Origin: Komagataella phaffii GS115
Taxonomy: Eukaryota; Ascomycota; Pichiomycetes; Pichiales; Pichiaceae
Assembly: GCF_000027005.1 (NCBI RefSeq)
Contig: NC_012965.1
Coordinates: 1,971,001 to 2,035,000 of the forward strand
DNA length: 64,000 nt
Direction of reading: 5' to 3'
Shown here in pieces: positions 1 to 9,649 of this stretch. Position 1 is the stretch's first letter, and the number at the start of each line of letters is the position of its first letter. The notes beneath the pieces were generated by a model that ran no database searches, was not told the origin of the DNA, and was given only the letters and a program-made list of their open reading frames with translations. Made by a program: the position numbers and the translations under genes.

Positions 1-692
1 AATGAACAAATATAGTACCAGTTATGAATACCAATGGTATGAGTGGACTGCTTACGCAAAATAAATAATTGTTTTTCAAATCTAGTTTGAAATTTTTCCT
101 CAAACTCAGCCTCTGAGTACTCAGCTGGAGAGTCGCCTTCACCGTAGGCTTCTTCCAAGACAATACAAGGCTGTTGAATGAATGGCTCACGGGATAGAGA
201 TGCAGGACCCAAAATGGATGAGTCATGAGGGACATTTCTCCAACCAAGCACCCTCAGCCCCAAAGATTTGGCAATGTTGGTAAAAGTGGCCTTAGAACGG
301 TTGATGACTTCCTGGTCATCATTCTTGAAGAAGACGTTACCTACGGCATACTCTCCCAATCGAGGAATTTTAACCCCACAGTGATATTGGAACTCACGTT
401 CCATGAACTTGTGTGGAATAGAAGTCATGACACCAGCTCCGTCTCCGTCTCTAGCATCGGAACCGACTGCTCCACGGTGTGCCATATTGCAAAGCAAGTA
501 GCTGGAATCAGAGACTATCTTGTGAGAAGGAACACCCTTAATGTGGCAGGCAAAACCTACCCCACAAGCATCTTTTTCATACTCTTGGTTGTACAACGTA
601 CTTAAACCAGGTTTGGGCAAAGTGTGTGCCCAGGTTCTGTTTCCTGGAACTTCATCATAGGAGTATGGGGTGTACTCTGGCTCTTGTTCCAT
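1..692 (-). CDS. GLT1: NADH-dependent glutamate synthase (GOGAT), N-terminal part
   Basis: Only the first 230 codons are in the window; the gene runs off the left edge. The enzyme makes two glutamates from glutamine and 2-oxoglutarate. The visible part is the class II glutaminase domain. Translation from the ATG at 692-690 gives a 42-residue leader, then DACGVGFACHIKG, with Cys43 expected to become the N-terminal nucleophile after propeptide removal, and then NMAHRGAVGSDARDGDGAG. This arrangement (short propeptide, Cys-Gly-Val-Gly-Phe, MxHRGA) is typical of fungal GLT1. The frame is open to the edge with no intron seen. FLD1 and NRP1 lie about 7-9 kb away; their S. cerevisiae counterparts are also near GLT1 on chromosome IV. 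The identification is firm; the C-terminal FMN and Fe-S domains are outside the window. Confidence 0.96.
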   Translation of the reverse strand, partial: MEQEPEYTPYSYDEVPGNRTWAHTLPKPGLSTLYNQEYEKDACGVGFACHIKGVPSHKIVSDSSYLLCNMAHRGAVGSDARDGDGAGVMTSIPHKFMEREFQYHCGVKIPRLGEYAVGNVFFKNDDQEVINRSKATFTNIAKSLGLRVLGWRNVPHDSSILGPASLSREPFIQQPCIVLEEAYGEGDSPAEYSEAEFEEKFQTRFEKQLFILRKQSTHTIGIHNWYYICS

Positions 693-1099
693 AATATATC
701 CTGTAAATTCAAGATCTAGATTTTTATTTTGCTTTACAGAAAAGAGAAGGAAGAGTTTTTCTAGGAGAATAGAGTTTGGACGACGAATGAATCGGTTAAA
801 TGAGATTATGAGACCCAAATCTGGAGATAAAGATCAGTCAGTTAATTGGACATTCCCAATCGAGGCTGACATAGTGTAAATTCGCGAAGAGATTTCTTAT
901 CAGGGTTTTTACCCCAGCCAATAGCAGTAATACGTTTTGTCATTGGCAAAGAGAGAACCCTCGATTGCATCTTAAAGATGCAGCAGCACGTCGCCGGCCA
1001 TGTCCTTGAGGAGCGGAGCGAGCTTCGGCTGTTGTGTCACCTGACTATTGGTTTTTTTTTTTTTTTTTTTTCAATAGGCTCAGTTTTCTATTACTATTA
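693..1099. promoter_or_regulatory. GLT1 promoter / PWP1 3' region with CCAAT cluster
   Basis: This stretch between the GLT1 start and the PWP1 stop (both genes on the minus strand) has no convincing gene. CCAAT pentamers on either strand occur at 845-849, 856-860, 918-922, 942-946 and 1047-1051. A GATAAG (minus strand) lies at 896-901, the type of site read by nitrogen GATA factors. A run of 20 T at 1052-1071 sits just past the PWP1 stop. The regulatory roles are inferred from motif type only. Confidence 0.45.
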
Positions 1100-2857
1100 T
1101 CATACAAACTCGTCATCAACTTCGACTTGCTCTGTCTCTGGTGCAGCTTCCAGTCGTTCATCATCGTCATCTTCCCCAGCATCAGGAACCATAATCTGCT
1201 CGTGCTCGGTTCTGTATTTACGACTGATCCTAGAGCTGCGACCTAATTCCATTGCTCGTTCTCTGGCCTGATCTTGTAAGCTCTTTAACTGGCCACCTAA
1301 ACTCTTTCTAACTGTGCGGTTTGATAGAGAATCCCAAATTTGTAGTGATCCGGAAGCACCTCCAATCGTAATGAAGCCTGCCACTTCGACATCTGGGGCA
1401 AAGGATGAGGCGAGCACGTTACCCACACCAAAATCTCTGCTCAGAATCATCGAAGGATTTCCTGAGTTCGTTGACGTCGGAACATTCCACAACTTGAGGT
1501 TTTTGTCTCCCATAGCTCCTGTCGCCAGCAAGCCATCCACAAATCTATTACGATCCAGGGTGGAGATACCTGAATCATGTGCATGTAAAGTCCATAACGA
1601 CTTCTCTGCTCTGATATCTAAACAGTAGATGTTACCTTGATCGGTACCCGCATAAACAGTTTTCTCGGGTCCCCAGCAGGCGGTTTCCACTTCTTCATTT
1701 CCTGATCCAACCACGAATCTTTTGGTCATTGATTTCTCTTCAGTAATTCGGACGTCTGTCAAGGATACATACCCATCATAACCACCAGTCAATAGTATGG
1801 ACCCATTTTCTTCACTCCATTGGGAGGAAGATATCTGTTTACCCTGATGAATCTTATTCATGGACCTAACACATTGAGCTTGGTTCAAATCCCACAATTT
1901 AACTGTGCAGTCGGCTGAACAAGAAGCTAGCACGGATCTAAAACTTCTGTTATGAGATAAAGAAAGAACTGCATCAGTGTGATGGGTAGTTACATGAGAT
2001 CCTTTCTTGTTTTTCTTAGTCTTCTTCTTGGTAAGACCAGCAACACTATTCTCTTCTGGCTCGCCCAAAATCACGTCTGGAAAAGCCTTGTCTACACAGT
2101 CCAGGTTCCAGATTTCAATCTGGGGATCCAAAGTACCAACTGCAGCAAAGTTGGCAACATTGCTATTGTCATTTGGTCCGAATGGCTTGTAACTCAACCA
2201 TTCGACACACAGAGGAAACGAGGGTAACATGATATCATGATGTACGTACAAACTAGGATCTCTGGTCATTCCACGGGCCACATCAGGATCGAATTTGTCG
2301 CCGTCCTCTTCTTCAGCGCCATCAGGGGCTCCAGCACCGTCGTCGTATACGTAAACATCTAAAAAGGAGATATCGTCTTCAGTTCTGGTGGAAAGGATCA
2401 TATTGTCTGTGGGGTATACTTGCAACTCTTGTTTCTCTTCTAAAATTTCACGTTCCGTTGGAAGAGTGATGTATGCGTCACCATCTGCGTTGTTCTCATC
2501 TTCGTGGTAACGGGCACCCGTACTTGATAACCCAGGTAGCATCGAGACTTTGAGGCCATTGGCAACAGAATCCTCATACGTTTCGTCATCATCGTAATGT
2601 TCTAAATCATATTCCTTTAGATCATCATCAATGTCATCTTGAGACTGTAGTTTGCTAGCTATAGATTTGTTGATGTTGGCTTTCATTTCTGAAATATCAG
2701 AATCATCTTTCTGTGTTTCGGCCAGCTCATCCTGGGCATCTTTCAGTTTCAAATTGGCCATGGCTTCAATTCTCTCCATCTCAACATCGTTCATTTCATA
2801 TTTCTCGGGAAACTCCGAGGGGAAGCCTCTGGGAACCCATGTTGTAGACGAAATCAT
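1100..2857 (-). CDS. PWP1: Periodic tryptophan protein 1 (WD40 ribosome-biogenesis factor)
   Basis: 585 residues. It starts with MISSTTWVPRGFPSEFPEKY, the characteristic N-terminus of Pwp1 proteins. An acidic N-terminal third (about 40-215) is followed by WD40 repeats from about 220 to 540, with blades ending in forms such as LASCSADCTVKLWDL and LLATGAMGDKNLKLWN. A basic patch, KKKTKKNKKG, interrupts the first blades near 280. The C-terminus is acidic. Pwp1 is a nucleolar factor of 60S/25S rRNA maturation. It is divergent from NMT1 across 345 bp, the same pair and orientation as in S. cerevisiae (YLR196W/YLR195C). No intron was seen. The family call is secure. Confidence 0.95.
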   Translation of the reverse strand: MISSTTWVPRGFPSEFPEKYEMNDVEMERIEAMANLKLKDAQDELAETQKDDSDISEMKANINKSIASKLQSQDDIDDDLKEYDLEHYDDDETYEDSVANGLKVSMLPGLSSTGARYHEDENNADGDAYITLPTEREILEEKQELQVYPTDNMILSTRTEDDISFLDVYVYDDGAGAPDGAEEEDGDKFDPDVARGMTRDPSLYVHHDIMLPSFPLCVEWLSYKPFGPNDNSNVANFAAVGTLDPQIEIWNLDCVDKAFPDVILGEPEENSVAGLTKKKTKKNKKGSHVTTHHTDAVLSLSHNRSFRSVLASCSADCTVKLWDLNQAQCVRSMNKIHQGKQISSSQWSEENGSILLTGGYDGYVSLTDVRITEEKSMTKRFVVGSGNEEVETACWGPEKTVYAGTDQGNIYCLDIRAEKSLWTLHAHDSGISTLDRNRFVDGLLATGAMGDKNLKLWNVPTSTNSGNPSMILSRDFGVGNVLASSFAPDVEVAGFITIGGASGSLQIWDSLSNRTVRKSLGGQLKSLQDQARERAMELGRSSRISRKYRTEHEQIMVPDAGEDDDDERLEAAPETEQVEVDDEFV

Positions 2858-3202
2858 AAGTGTACAATACTGTCTCTTTAAACTGAAAAAAAAAATTTAG
2901 AGAAGAAAAAAAAAATTGCTGGTCACATGATAAGGTGGATCCCGTAATCAAGCATTAACCTGGTTCAGGTTCGTGGATTGTTTAGGCTTTATAAAATTGA
3001 CTGGTAGGTCCCCAGTTTCAAGTTTTCTTTAGTAATCTACTCGCACAAATTATTGTTGGGCATCTCGTCCTATCAGATTCATATAGATCTATAATTGATT
3101 CCCCTCCTGAAACACTTTCAACCAACATCTGAGGGTTCTCGAAAATTCAGTAAGATTGACTCCCTTCTCATCCAGGCTTGGTGACCATCAAAATCACCAA
3201 TC
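2858..3202. promoter_or_regulatory. Divergent PWP1-NMT1 promoter
   Basis: 345 bp between two start codons. It contains two A-rich tracts near 2885-2917 (adjacent to PWP1) and a TATAAAA at 2990-2996 reading toward NMT1, about 207 bp upstream of its ATG. No other open frame or RNA gene is evident. Confidence 0.4.
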
Positions 3203-4585
3203 ATGTCAGATGACAAAAAGCAATCCCTGCAGAAATTACAGCAACTACTTCAGTCTTTGCAAGTAGGTCAACAGGTGAACGAAACCAGCAGCCTTCCACC
3301 TAAAAGAAAGGATGAATATAAATTTTGGAGAACACAACCTGTTGCCAGCTTTGAGGAAAAGATTCAGTCCGAAGGACCCATAGAGGAACGAAAAACTCCT
3401 GCTGATATTCCTGATAGTCCTATTCCGCTGTTATCAAGCTTTGAATGGGTGATTGTTGATATGGAAGATGATCACCAGGCTGATCAGTTGTATGAGCTTC
3501 TCTGTAACCATTACGTAGAAGACAAAGACTCTTCACTTCGGTTCCAATATAGCCAGAGGTTCCTAAAATGGGCGTTAAAATCCCCACGTTGGAAGAAAGA
3601 TTGGCATGTGGGTGTGCGTGTCAAAGAATCTGGAAAGTTAGTCGCCTTTATCAGTGCAATCCCCGTGAACCTGTCTGTCCGTGAGAAGAAAATCGAATCT
3701 GTTGAGATTAACTTCCTCTGTGTGCACAAACAACTTAGATCCAAGCGTTTGGCTCCAATTTTGATCAAAGAGATTACTAGGCGTGTTAACAAATGTGATA
3801 TTTGGCATGCTCTTTATTCTGGTGGTGGTGTAATTCCTACTCCAGTGTCGACGTGCCGATACACACACCGCCCGCTTAACTTTGGCAAACTCTACGAGTG
3901 CGGCTTTTCAGGCTTACCACACAATACTACTAAGGAACAGATGATTTCCAGATACACCATTGGCTCGTCCACTAAACTACCTGGACTTAGGCCCTTGGAA
4001 TCTAAGGATCTAGGCAAGGTGAAAGTACTTTTCGATACCTTTCAATCGAAGTATGAATTGTATCAAAATTTCACAACAGAAGAGCTAGAACACTGGCTTC
4101 TTGGAGACAAGGAACAACAAAATTTGCAAAACCAAAATGAAAAAGTCATCCAAAGTTTTGTTGTAGAGAACGACTCAGGTGAGATTACAGATTTCGTATC
4201 ATTCTATATCTTACCTTTTGGTGTCTTACAGGGCAACGTTCATAAGACCGTGAACGTTGCTTATCTGTTCTACTATGCAACTACTGCAGGCTTGAAGAAA
4301 CTTTCTGATGATGCTGAAGCTACAAAAGTTTTGAAACACAGGCTGATAGAGCTGGTTGGCGATGTTCTCGTGTTAGCTAAGCGACTGGAAATCGATGTTC
4401 TGAACGCATTGACGTCCCAGGATAATACTCTTTTTCTACAAGATTTAAAGTTTGGGCTCGGTGATGGTTATTTGCATTTTTACCTCTTCAACTATAGAGC
4501 ATTTCCAATCGATGGAGGAATTGACAAGGAGACAGGTAAGTTTGATGAGGTAAGACGAAGTAAAGTTGGTGTGGTTATGCTGTAA
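3203..4585 (+). CDS. NMT1: Glycylpeptide N-tetradecanoyltransferase (N-myristoyltransferase)
   Basis: 460 residues, the usual length for fungal Nmt1. It transfers myristate from myristoyl-CoA to N-terminal glycines (Arf proteins and similar). The acyl-CoA-binding half contains the family signature EINFLCVHKQLRSKRLAP followed by LIKEITRRVN, and KFWRTQPV precedes it. The C-terminal half has the GNAT-like fold segments ending FGLGDGYLHFYLFNYR. The chain ends VGVVML, so the C-terminal leucine carboxylate that serves as catalytic base in this family is present. Its stop lies only 26 bp from the stop of the convergent CSC1-family gene. Confidence 0.97.
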   Translation: MSDDKKQSLQKLQQLLQSLQVGQQVNETSSLPPKRKDEYKFWRTQPVASFEEKIQSEGPIEERKTPADIPDSPIPLLSSFEWVIVDMEDDHQADQLYELLCNHYVEDKDSSLRFQYSQRFLKWALKSPRWKKDWHVGVRVKESGKLVAFISAIPVNLSVREKKIESVEINFLCVHKQLRSKRLAPILIKEITRRVNKCDIWHALYSGGGVIPTPVSTCRYTHRPLNFGKLYECGFSGLPHNTTKEQMISRYTIGSSTKLPGLRPLESKDLGKVKVLFDTFQSKYELYQNFTTEELEHWLLGDKEQQNLQNQNEKVIQSFVVENDSGEITDFVSFYILPFGVLQGNVHKTVNVAYLFYYATTAGLKKLSDDAEATKVLKHRLIELVGDVLVLAKRLEIDVLNALTSQDNTLFLQDLKFGLGDGYLHFYLFNYRAFPIDGGIDKETGKFDEVRRSKVGVVML

Positions 4586-4611
4586 TCTCTTGAAGCTTTA
4601 AATATTCTAGT

Positions 4612-7050
4612 TTAATCATATTCGACTCTAGTATGCTTCTTTACTTTCACAGTGGGTATCAAAGTCGTTCCATCTGTCTCATATTGTATGTACTCAATGA
4701 AATCCCCATTGAATCCTATCCAGGGTCCATCCAACGGTTCTTTAATTAATGGATAGACATATTTTTGTTCCAGTTCCCTCTCTTCTTCAATCGTACTCTT
4801 TCTCTTTCTTAGTGGAACTCTGAGCAACGGTTCTTCTTCCCCTAAAATTTCAGGCGTTAACACGGGACTATGAGAAGAAGAATCTGGCTCCGATGGTGGT
4901 GGTGGATTAGTGATCGATTCTAGGGCGATGTACGTTGTCAAAGGAGCATAATACTTGTTGAAGACATACTGCAAAGCAGCAGTAATAGCGAGAAGTGGAA
5001 TCAATAGACCGGCTAATATGTACCTCGATTCCAAAGCCAAAGTTCCAATCATCGTCAACTGGAAGAAAAATAAGCCCAAAACTACTCGGTTGAAAATAAT
5101 CTTCCATGCTTTCCCGGTAGAATGAGGTAAGTGTACCATGGAGTAAGTTAACTGATACTTGTAAGTGTAATAGCCTAATATGAAGTAACATAGGCCTGAT
5201 GTCACAATTTGAGTGGATATCACAGAATAGATTAATGTTATGATGAAAATGAAAATATGCTGAGGTAAGATTAGACCAAAATCGAAAACTGCCGGTTTGT
5301 AGAAAAGATCCCGGTAGTTTCTGGGCGTTTGCAACCTGTAACACATAACATATTGCCAAAAAAGGAAGAACATATCCCCCACCTGTAGCAATTTAAAGGG
5401 GAACATCGTTAAACCTTGAAGAAGAATCAGATTTACATAAAAGACTGACATCTCCTTTATCGAAGTCGCCAGCAGATATGCAATTCTAGTTGTGTCGCTT
5501 AGTAACGACCAATAACTTGACAATGTACCGAAAACCGTGAAAATCAAAAACAAGTTGAAAAAAACGTAGAGAAAATTCTTCTTGATCACTGAAAGCTCTA
5601 TATCTCCTTTGGAAATCATTCCTTGGTACTGAGTGATATAGTAGATGAAGTATGGCAATATCACGTTGATGATGGTAAAAAGATATGTAGGCAAAATACC
5701 TGTAACCACTGTCATAACCCACTTATGTGACTCAAGATAATGACCAAATGTTGGCCACATTTTCTTAATGGCAGACAATTTCAGTAGACTGGTGATATAT
5801 CGAGTTGGAACAACCAGGAGCGCACTCACTAGTATAACAGTCAGCTCAATGGCATTTTTTCTGATAAGTTTTGTTTTAGCATTTATAAGGAAATTATCCC
5901 AGTTAACATCATTGGGAGAAGGAGCCAAACAAGTTGTCATTTGAAATATTTTGGGAGATATTATAGCTTGGGCCGCTAGCTGCGCCTCTTCCACAGATGA
6001 TAAAGTTACAAAAGCAGCATTGATCGGCTGAAAATTGGCTGAAAACCTTAGCTGTTCAATCTCCTTGTCAACTCCTTGAAGCTCGGTAGAATAATAGAAA
6101 ATAGGATCAACTTTAGTACCAAAAGGCCTAAGTCTTTTTAATGTCCCAGAGTTTGCAAATATCCTGGAAAATAGCCCGTTAGAATTTGGAACTGCTTCAG
6201 GTTCTTGAGTGTTTTCTAATTCTAGAAGACTGTAAGAAGTGTTAAGAACAGTAGAAGGTACGTTATCTTTCGAATAAATCCTTCGACGAAGACCAAACTT
6301 GCTGCTATACGCTCTTTCAAGCTTTTGAACAATGCTTTTTCGACGTTCAAACAACTTGTTTAGCTGAGAATAATCGTAAACAATAGATACTTGAGTAACA
6401 GATCCCAATCCCAATTTCTCGATATAATCCTTGAGTGCAAATTCACTTAACAAACGTTGAGGTATATTAGTGATCCTTATGGTCTTGTCCGTAACCAAAC
6501 TTTGTGACGCCAAATATCTTTGCCTTTCTTTGATAATCAACTCTGATTCGTCAAACATAAAATAAAGAACTATCCCAGTAAAAACATAGGTGAAAAGGGA
6601 ATACACAAACATGAAACCTTTGTGTTTAGGTTTATCATCTTCATCGCTTATAACATGGATCAGGGAGGTATCGCTCAAATACCCTTCAATTAGATACCTG
6701 AAAGGAGAAATTATCAACAGACTAAAAACTGATAGAGTCAAAAGTATCTTTATTCCAACTTTGAAAAATCTCAAAAACACGAAAGAGTCTAATCCTGATA
6801 TTTGGAGTACTTCATTATCTTTGATTTTGTGCAACACGTAGCACCATCCAAATAGTGAGTTAGGAAGCTTCCTTATCAACTGATTTCGATAAGGTCTGAT
6901 TCCATAAACCAAAGGAAACTTGAACCGCAACATGCAAAAGAAGAAAAAAATGAACAATCCAAGAATTGTGCAAAAGACAACCTGAACTTTGAACACTGTC
7001 AAGTTCTGACTCTGCGGGTTATAAGGGAAGTGGTCGGGGTCATCAGCCAT
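4612..7050 (-). CDS. CSC1: CSC1/OSCA-TMEM63 family stress-gated cation channel
   Basis: About 812 residues from the ATG at 7050. The frame stays open upstream to another ATG at 7194, which would add 48 residues (860 in total). I prefer the inner start because MADDPDHFPYNPQSQNL followed by a hydrophobic segment resembles the usual family N-terminus. Order: one TM near the start, two more TM (about 90-170), a large cytosolic domain (about 190-430) with RRM-like elements such as TIRITNIPQRLLSE, then a cluster of TM helices from about 440 to 730, and an acidic/basic cytosolic tail. This is the early-TM / cytosolic / 7-TM (DUF221) layout of Csc1, Phm7 and Rsn1. Which paralogue it matches is less certain; CSC1 (YLR241W) is my best guess. 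Confidence 0.85.
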   Translation of the reverse strand: MADDPDHFPYNPQSQNLTVFKVQVVFCTILGLFIFFFFCMLRFKFPLVYGIRPYRNQLIRKLPNSLFGWCYVLHKIKDNEVLQISGLDSFVFLRFFKVGIKILLTLSVFSLLIISPFRYLIEGYLSDTSLIHVISDEDDKPKHKGFMFVYSLFTYVFTGIVLYFMFDESELIIKERQRYLASQSLVTDKTIRITNIPQRLLSEFALKDYIEKLGLGSVTQVSIVYDYSQLNKLFERRKSIVQKLERAYSSKFGLRRRIYSKDNVPSTVLNTSYSLLELENTQEPEAVPNSNGLFSRIFANSGTLKRLRPFGTKVDPIFYYSTELQGVDKEIEQLRFSANFQPINAAFVTLSSVEEAQLAAQAIISPKIFQMTTCLAPSPNDVNWDNFLINAKTKLIRKNAIELTVILVSALLVVPTRYITSLLKLSAIKKMWPTFGHYLESHKWVMTVVTGILPTYLFTIINVILPYFIYYITQYQGMISKGDIELSVIKKNFLYVFFNLFLIFTVFGTLSSYWSLLSDTTRIAYLLATSIKEMSVFYVNLILLQGLTMFPFKLLQVGDMFFLFWQYVMCYRLQTPRNYRDLFYKPAVFDFGLILPQHIFIFIITLIYSVISTQIVTSGLCYFILGYYTYKYQLTYSMVHLPHSTGKAWKIIFNRVVLGLFFFQLTMIGTLALESRYILAGLLIPLLAITAALQYVFNKYYAPLTTYIALESITNPPPPSEPDSSSHSPVLTPEILGEEEPLLRVPLRKRKSTIEEERELEQKYVYPLIKEPLDGPWIGFNGDFIEYIQYETDGTTLIPTVKVKKHTRVEYD

Positions 7051-7342
7051 TTGAGCAGTGTTTGGTAGTGTTGACAGACTAAGTATCAAAATCCCATTAA
7101 ACAGTAAACTGGAGTAGCTAGCTATCGTCAAATGAGATGCGCGAAAATGATAAATATAATGTAAAAGGAGACAGGCAACAGGGAGATAAGACATAATACA
7201 CCTACAACAAAGTGGTAGTAGCCATAAATATGAACTCTTGAGAAATGCCTTACTATGACTAAAATACTAAAAAATCCCTGATATACCCGCCGTCTAAATA
7301 AATACAAGAAAAAAAACACAACTGAACAATAATCATTAGGGT

Positions 7343-9268
7343 TTATTGTCCTTCAAATTCAAGAACTTCATGAGAGAAACCCAAATTCTTAATTCCGTGT
7401 GAGAGCCCAGCAAGGTCTGGGGTAGATAACGCTGCATCAGAACCACTTGTAAAACTTGACGAATCTACTTTCGAATTATTTTGAGGAATTCCAATATAAG
7501 CTGGTTTGTTGGATCCAGATAGAAGTTTTAAATTGTTTGCTTGCGAACCTCCGTAAAAACTCTCATTTACAGAGTACGCATGATTGTTTAATGAACTAGA
7601 GGGAATACCCTGAGAGTTGACATGCGAAACAGAGTGCAAAGAGCTGGGTGCTGGAACTATATTCTGGTTAGCATAAACTGGGTGAGTTGTATTGTTATTA
7701 AAGCCTTGCAAATAGTTGGGAGATCGACGAGTCTGTTGGTATTTCGAAGAATCTGGCATGCTAGGCTTGTTGAATGAGATTGGTTGTGGTTGATGTTGAT
7801 GCTGGTGCTGAGGTTGAATTTGCGCCTGGTGTGGATCCTCGTCATAGGGCGTATGAGATTGAAGCCTCATCATATTCGTAGAGACCTGAGAAACATGGTG
7901 CTGATTTGCATTATGGCCATAGTAACTATTGTTCGCCTGTGTTTTACGAGCTCCACATTTGAGGCAACAAATGTTCTTAGCAAAATTGTGGTAAGAGCAG
8001 TTTTCGTTGGCACATTTCCAGTCCCCAGCCCTGAATGGGACAGAGCCACTAGATGGCCTGGAGTTGTGAGTTTGAGTTACAGGGTAAAATGAATCTTGGA
8101 CAGCTATGGCAGATGAAACTGGAAAAGAGCATCTGAAGCATGCAGTACGTCGTTGGAAGTTGGAAAACCCGCACGAAGGGCAAGTCCAGTCACCAGGTCG
8201 AGGTCTGTTTTTGGACGAAGGAAACGGGCTCAAAATCTCTTGAGCACGGTCCAAAACACGAACTGAAGATGGCTGCACTTCAATAATTCGGTCGTTAAGG
8301 GTTCGCCCATTCATTGTCAAGGAGTCAACTGCCTCCTCATGAGTGGCACATATAGCAAAACCAGATCCTGTAGGCCTGAAGTTGGCAGCATTTGAAGAAA
8401 CTGACCCAGAAATGGAAGATTGTCCGGAAGAAGTGCTGACCCCCGTAGACGGCGGGCATCCACTGTCGCTGGTTAGAGTCCAAAACACGATGGGCCTTCC
8501 CCCAAACTGAGTAAACCACGATTCTAACTCACTCTGTGTAGTATCTGTAGAAAGATTACTCATATACAGAACTTTTGATTTTTCGTTAAGAAACTGTTCA
8601 AGGTCACGCTGCAAATCATGAGGCTTTTGAAACAGACCGCTGTTGCTTTTCAATAGTGTGGCAGCCACTTTTGCTGTCAGTTCTGCGTCAACATGGGCAC
8701 GCCTAGCAGAATTAACTTTTGATCTTAGATCCTCGTCCAAAACCAAACTAGCTTCTGTTTCAAGTTTAGATACCATATAAGCTAAACTCATGTGATTACC
8801 GTTTGTAGTCAATGCAGATGATTTTTGGGCCCATCTACAGAATTCTTTTCTAAGATCAAAGTACTTGGGTAAGTCCAAGTACGCGGGAAGGGCTATACTT
8901 CTTTCACGCGACTCCTTGGGTAATTTCAAGCGGAGATCCCAGGCATTCAGAGTTATAAAACTGAATGACAAGCCGTTGCTGACCAAGTTTGAGTCAATAA
9001 ATCTGCTAAGCTCCTCTACCGCATCCTTGAGTGAACCAGCGTTCTTGACACTTTCCCATGTAAGAGTTGTCATGCTGGTACAAAGCGGGGTTATAGGAGT
9101 GTTGAATGGTTTAGCCAGAACACTTCCCCTACCAACTATTTCAAAGTTGGTTCCAGGATCTAGCAGAACCCATGCTAGCTCAATAATCTCTGAAGGGTCG
9201 CGTTTGAACTGCTGAGAACTCTCATTGGCGGTGGTGTTGATATGCAACACAATATATCGATCGGACAT
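7343..9268 (-). CDS. NRP1: Nrp1-like protein: degenerate RNase-T/ExoIII domain, RRM, two RanBP2 zinc fingers
   Basis: 641 residues from the ATG at 9268; the longer frame to 9289 begins with GTG and is not a credible start. Order: DEDDh-exonuclease-like domain (about 1-205), RRM (about 235-345, beginning VLYMSNLSTDTTQSELESWF), RanBP2-type finger 1 (PGDWTCPSCGFSNFQRRTAC), finger 2 (AGDWKCANENCSYHNFAKN), then a long Q/N/S-rich tail with an HQHQHQ stretch. This order matches S. cerevisiae Nrp1 (YDL167C), a stress-granule-associated RNA-binding protein. The exonuclease motif I acidic pair is absent (IVLHINTT instead of D-x-E), so nuclease activity is doubtful. It lies beside FLD1, as NRP1 lies beside SFA1 in S. 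cerevisiae. Confidence 0.88.
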   Translation of the reverse strand: MSDRYIVLHINTTANESSQQFKRDPSEIIELAWVLLDPGTNFEIVGRGSVLAKPFNTPITPLCTSMTTLTWESVKNAGSLKDAVEELSRFIDSNLVSNGLSFSFITLNAWDLRLKLPKESRERSIALPAYLDLPKYFDLRKEFCRWAQKSSALTTNGNHMSLAYMVSKLETEASLVLDEDLRSKVNSARRAHVDAELTAKVAATLLKSNSGLFQKPHDLQRDLEQFLNEKSKVLYMSNLSTDTTQSELESWFTQFGGRPIVFWTLTSDSGCPPSTGVSTSSGQSSISGSVSSNAANFRPTGSGFAICATHEEAVDSLTMNGRTLNDRIIEVQPSSVRVLDRAQEILSPFPSSKNRPRPGDWTCPSCGFSNFQRRTACFRCSFPVSSAIAVQDSFYPVTQTHNSRPSSGSVPFRAGDWKCANENCSYHNFAKNICCLKCGARKTQANNSYYGHNANQHHVSQVSTNMMRLQSHTPYDEDPHQAQIQPQHQHQHQPQPISFNKPSMPDSSKYQQTRRSPNYLQGFNNNTTHPVYANQNIVPAPSSLHSVSHVNSQGIPSSSLNNHAYSVNESFYGGSQANNLKLLSGSNKPAYIGIPQNNSKVDSSSFTSGSDAALSTPDLAGLSHGIKNLGFSHEVLEFEGQ

Positions 9269-9649
9269 TCTACTGCTGAATTCAAGCACAGGAATGTATG
9301 ATGGATATAAGGAAAGTAGAAGCTCAAAAACGGAACCCGATACAGAACGCTGGAGATTTTGAAGCCAACCTCGATACTATTGACATTTTTTTTTTATTTT
9401 TTCACAGAGCGTCGATCAATACCGCGAAGGTAACTAGCGAGACTGGAGAATCTACCTGGGGAGCGTTTGGTACAAATCAAGAAACGCTGTATTGATGTAT
9501 CTTCGGACATAACGATGAAAACAATCCTTCCTATAGCCATAAAATGAGTTTGAGGTATATACGTATACATACATATATATACATAGGTCTATAAACGTCC
9601 TAGCTGAGATCGGGCCTTACATAACTCATTCATTCATCATACGTCGTAC
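9269..9649. promoter_or_regulatory. NRP1 promoter and FLD1 3' flank
   Basis: 381 bp between the NRP1 start and the FLD1 stop; both genes are on the minus strand. It holds a T-rich tract around 9387-9403 and the alternating TA/CA tract described separately. No gene is supported here. Confidence 0.4.
9555..9586 (-). terminator. Probable FLD1 polyadenylation/termination element
   Basis: About 65-95 bp past the FLD1 stop, the minus strand carries overlapping TATATA and TATGTA motifs in an alternating purine-pyrimidine tract. These are the efficiency-element type of yeast 3'-end signal. The role is inferred from sequence type and position. Confidence 0.5.

Noticed and set aside
225..605. 126-codon plus-strand frame opposite GLT1
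   Set aside because: The opposite strand encodes the conserved glutamate synthase N-terminus, so this is a shadow.
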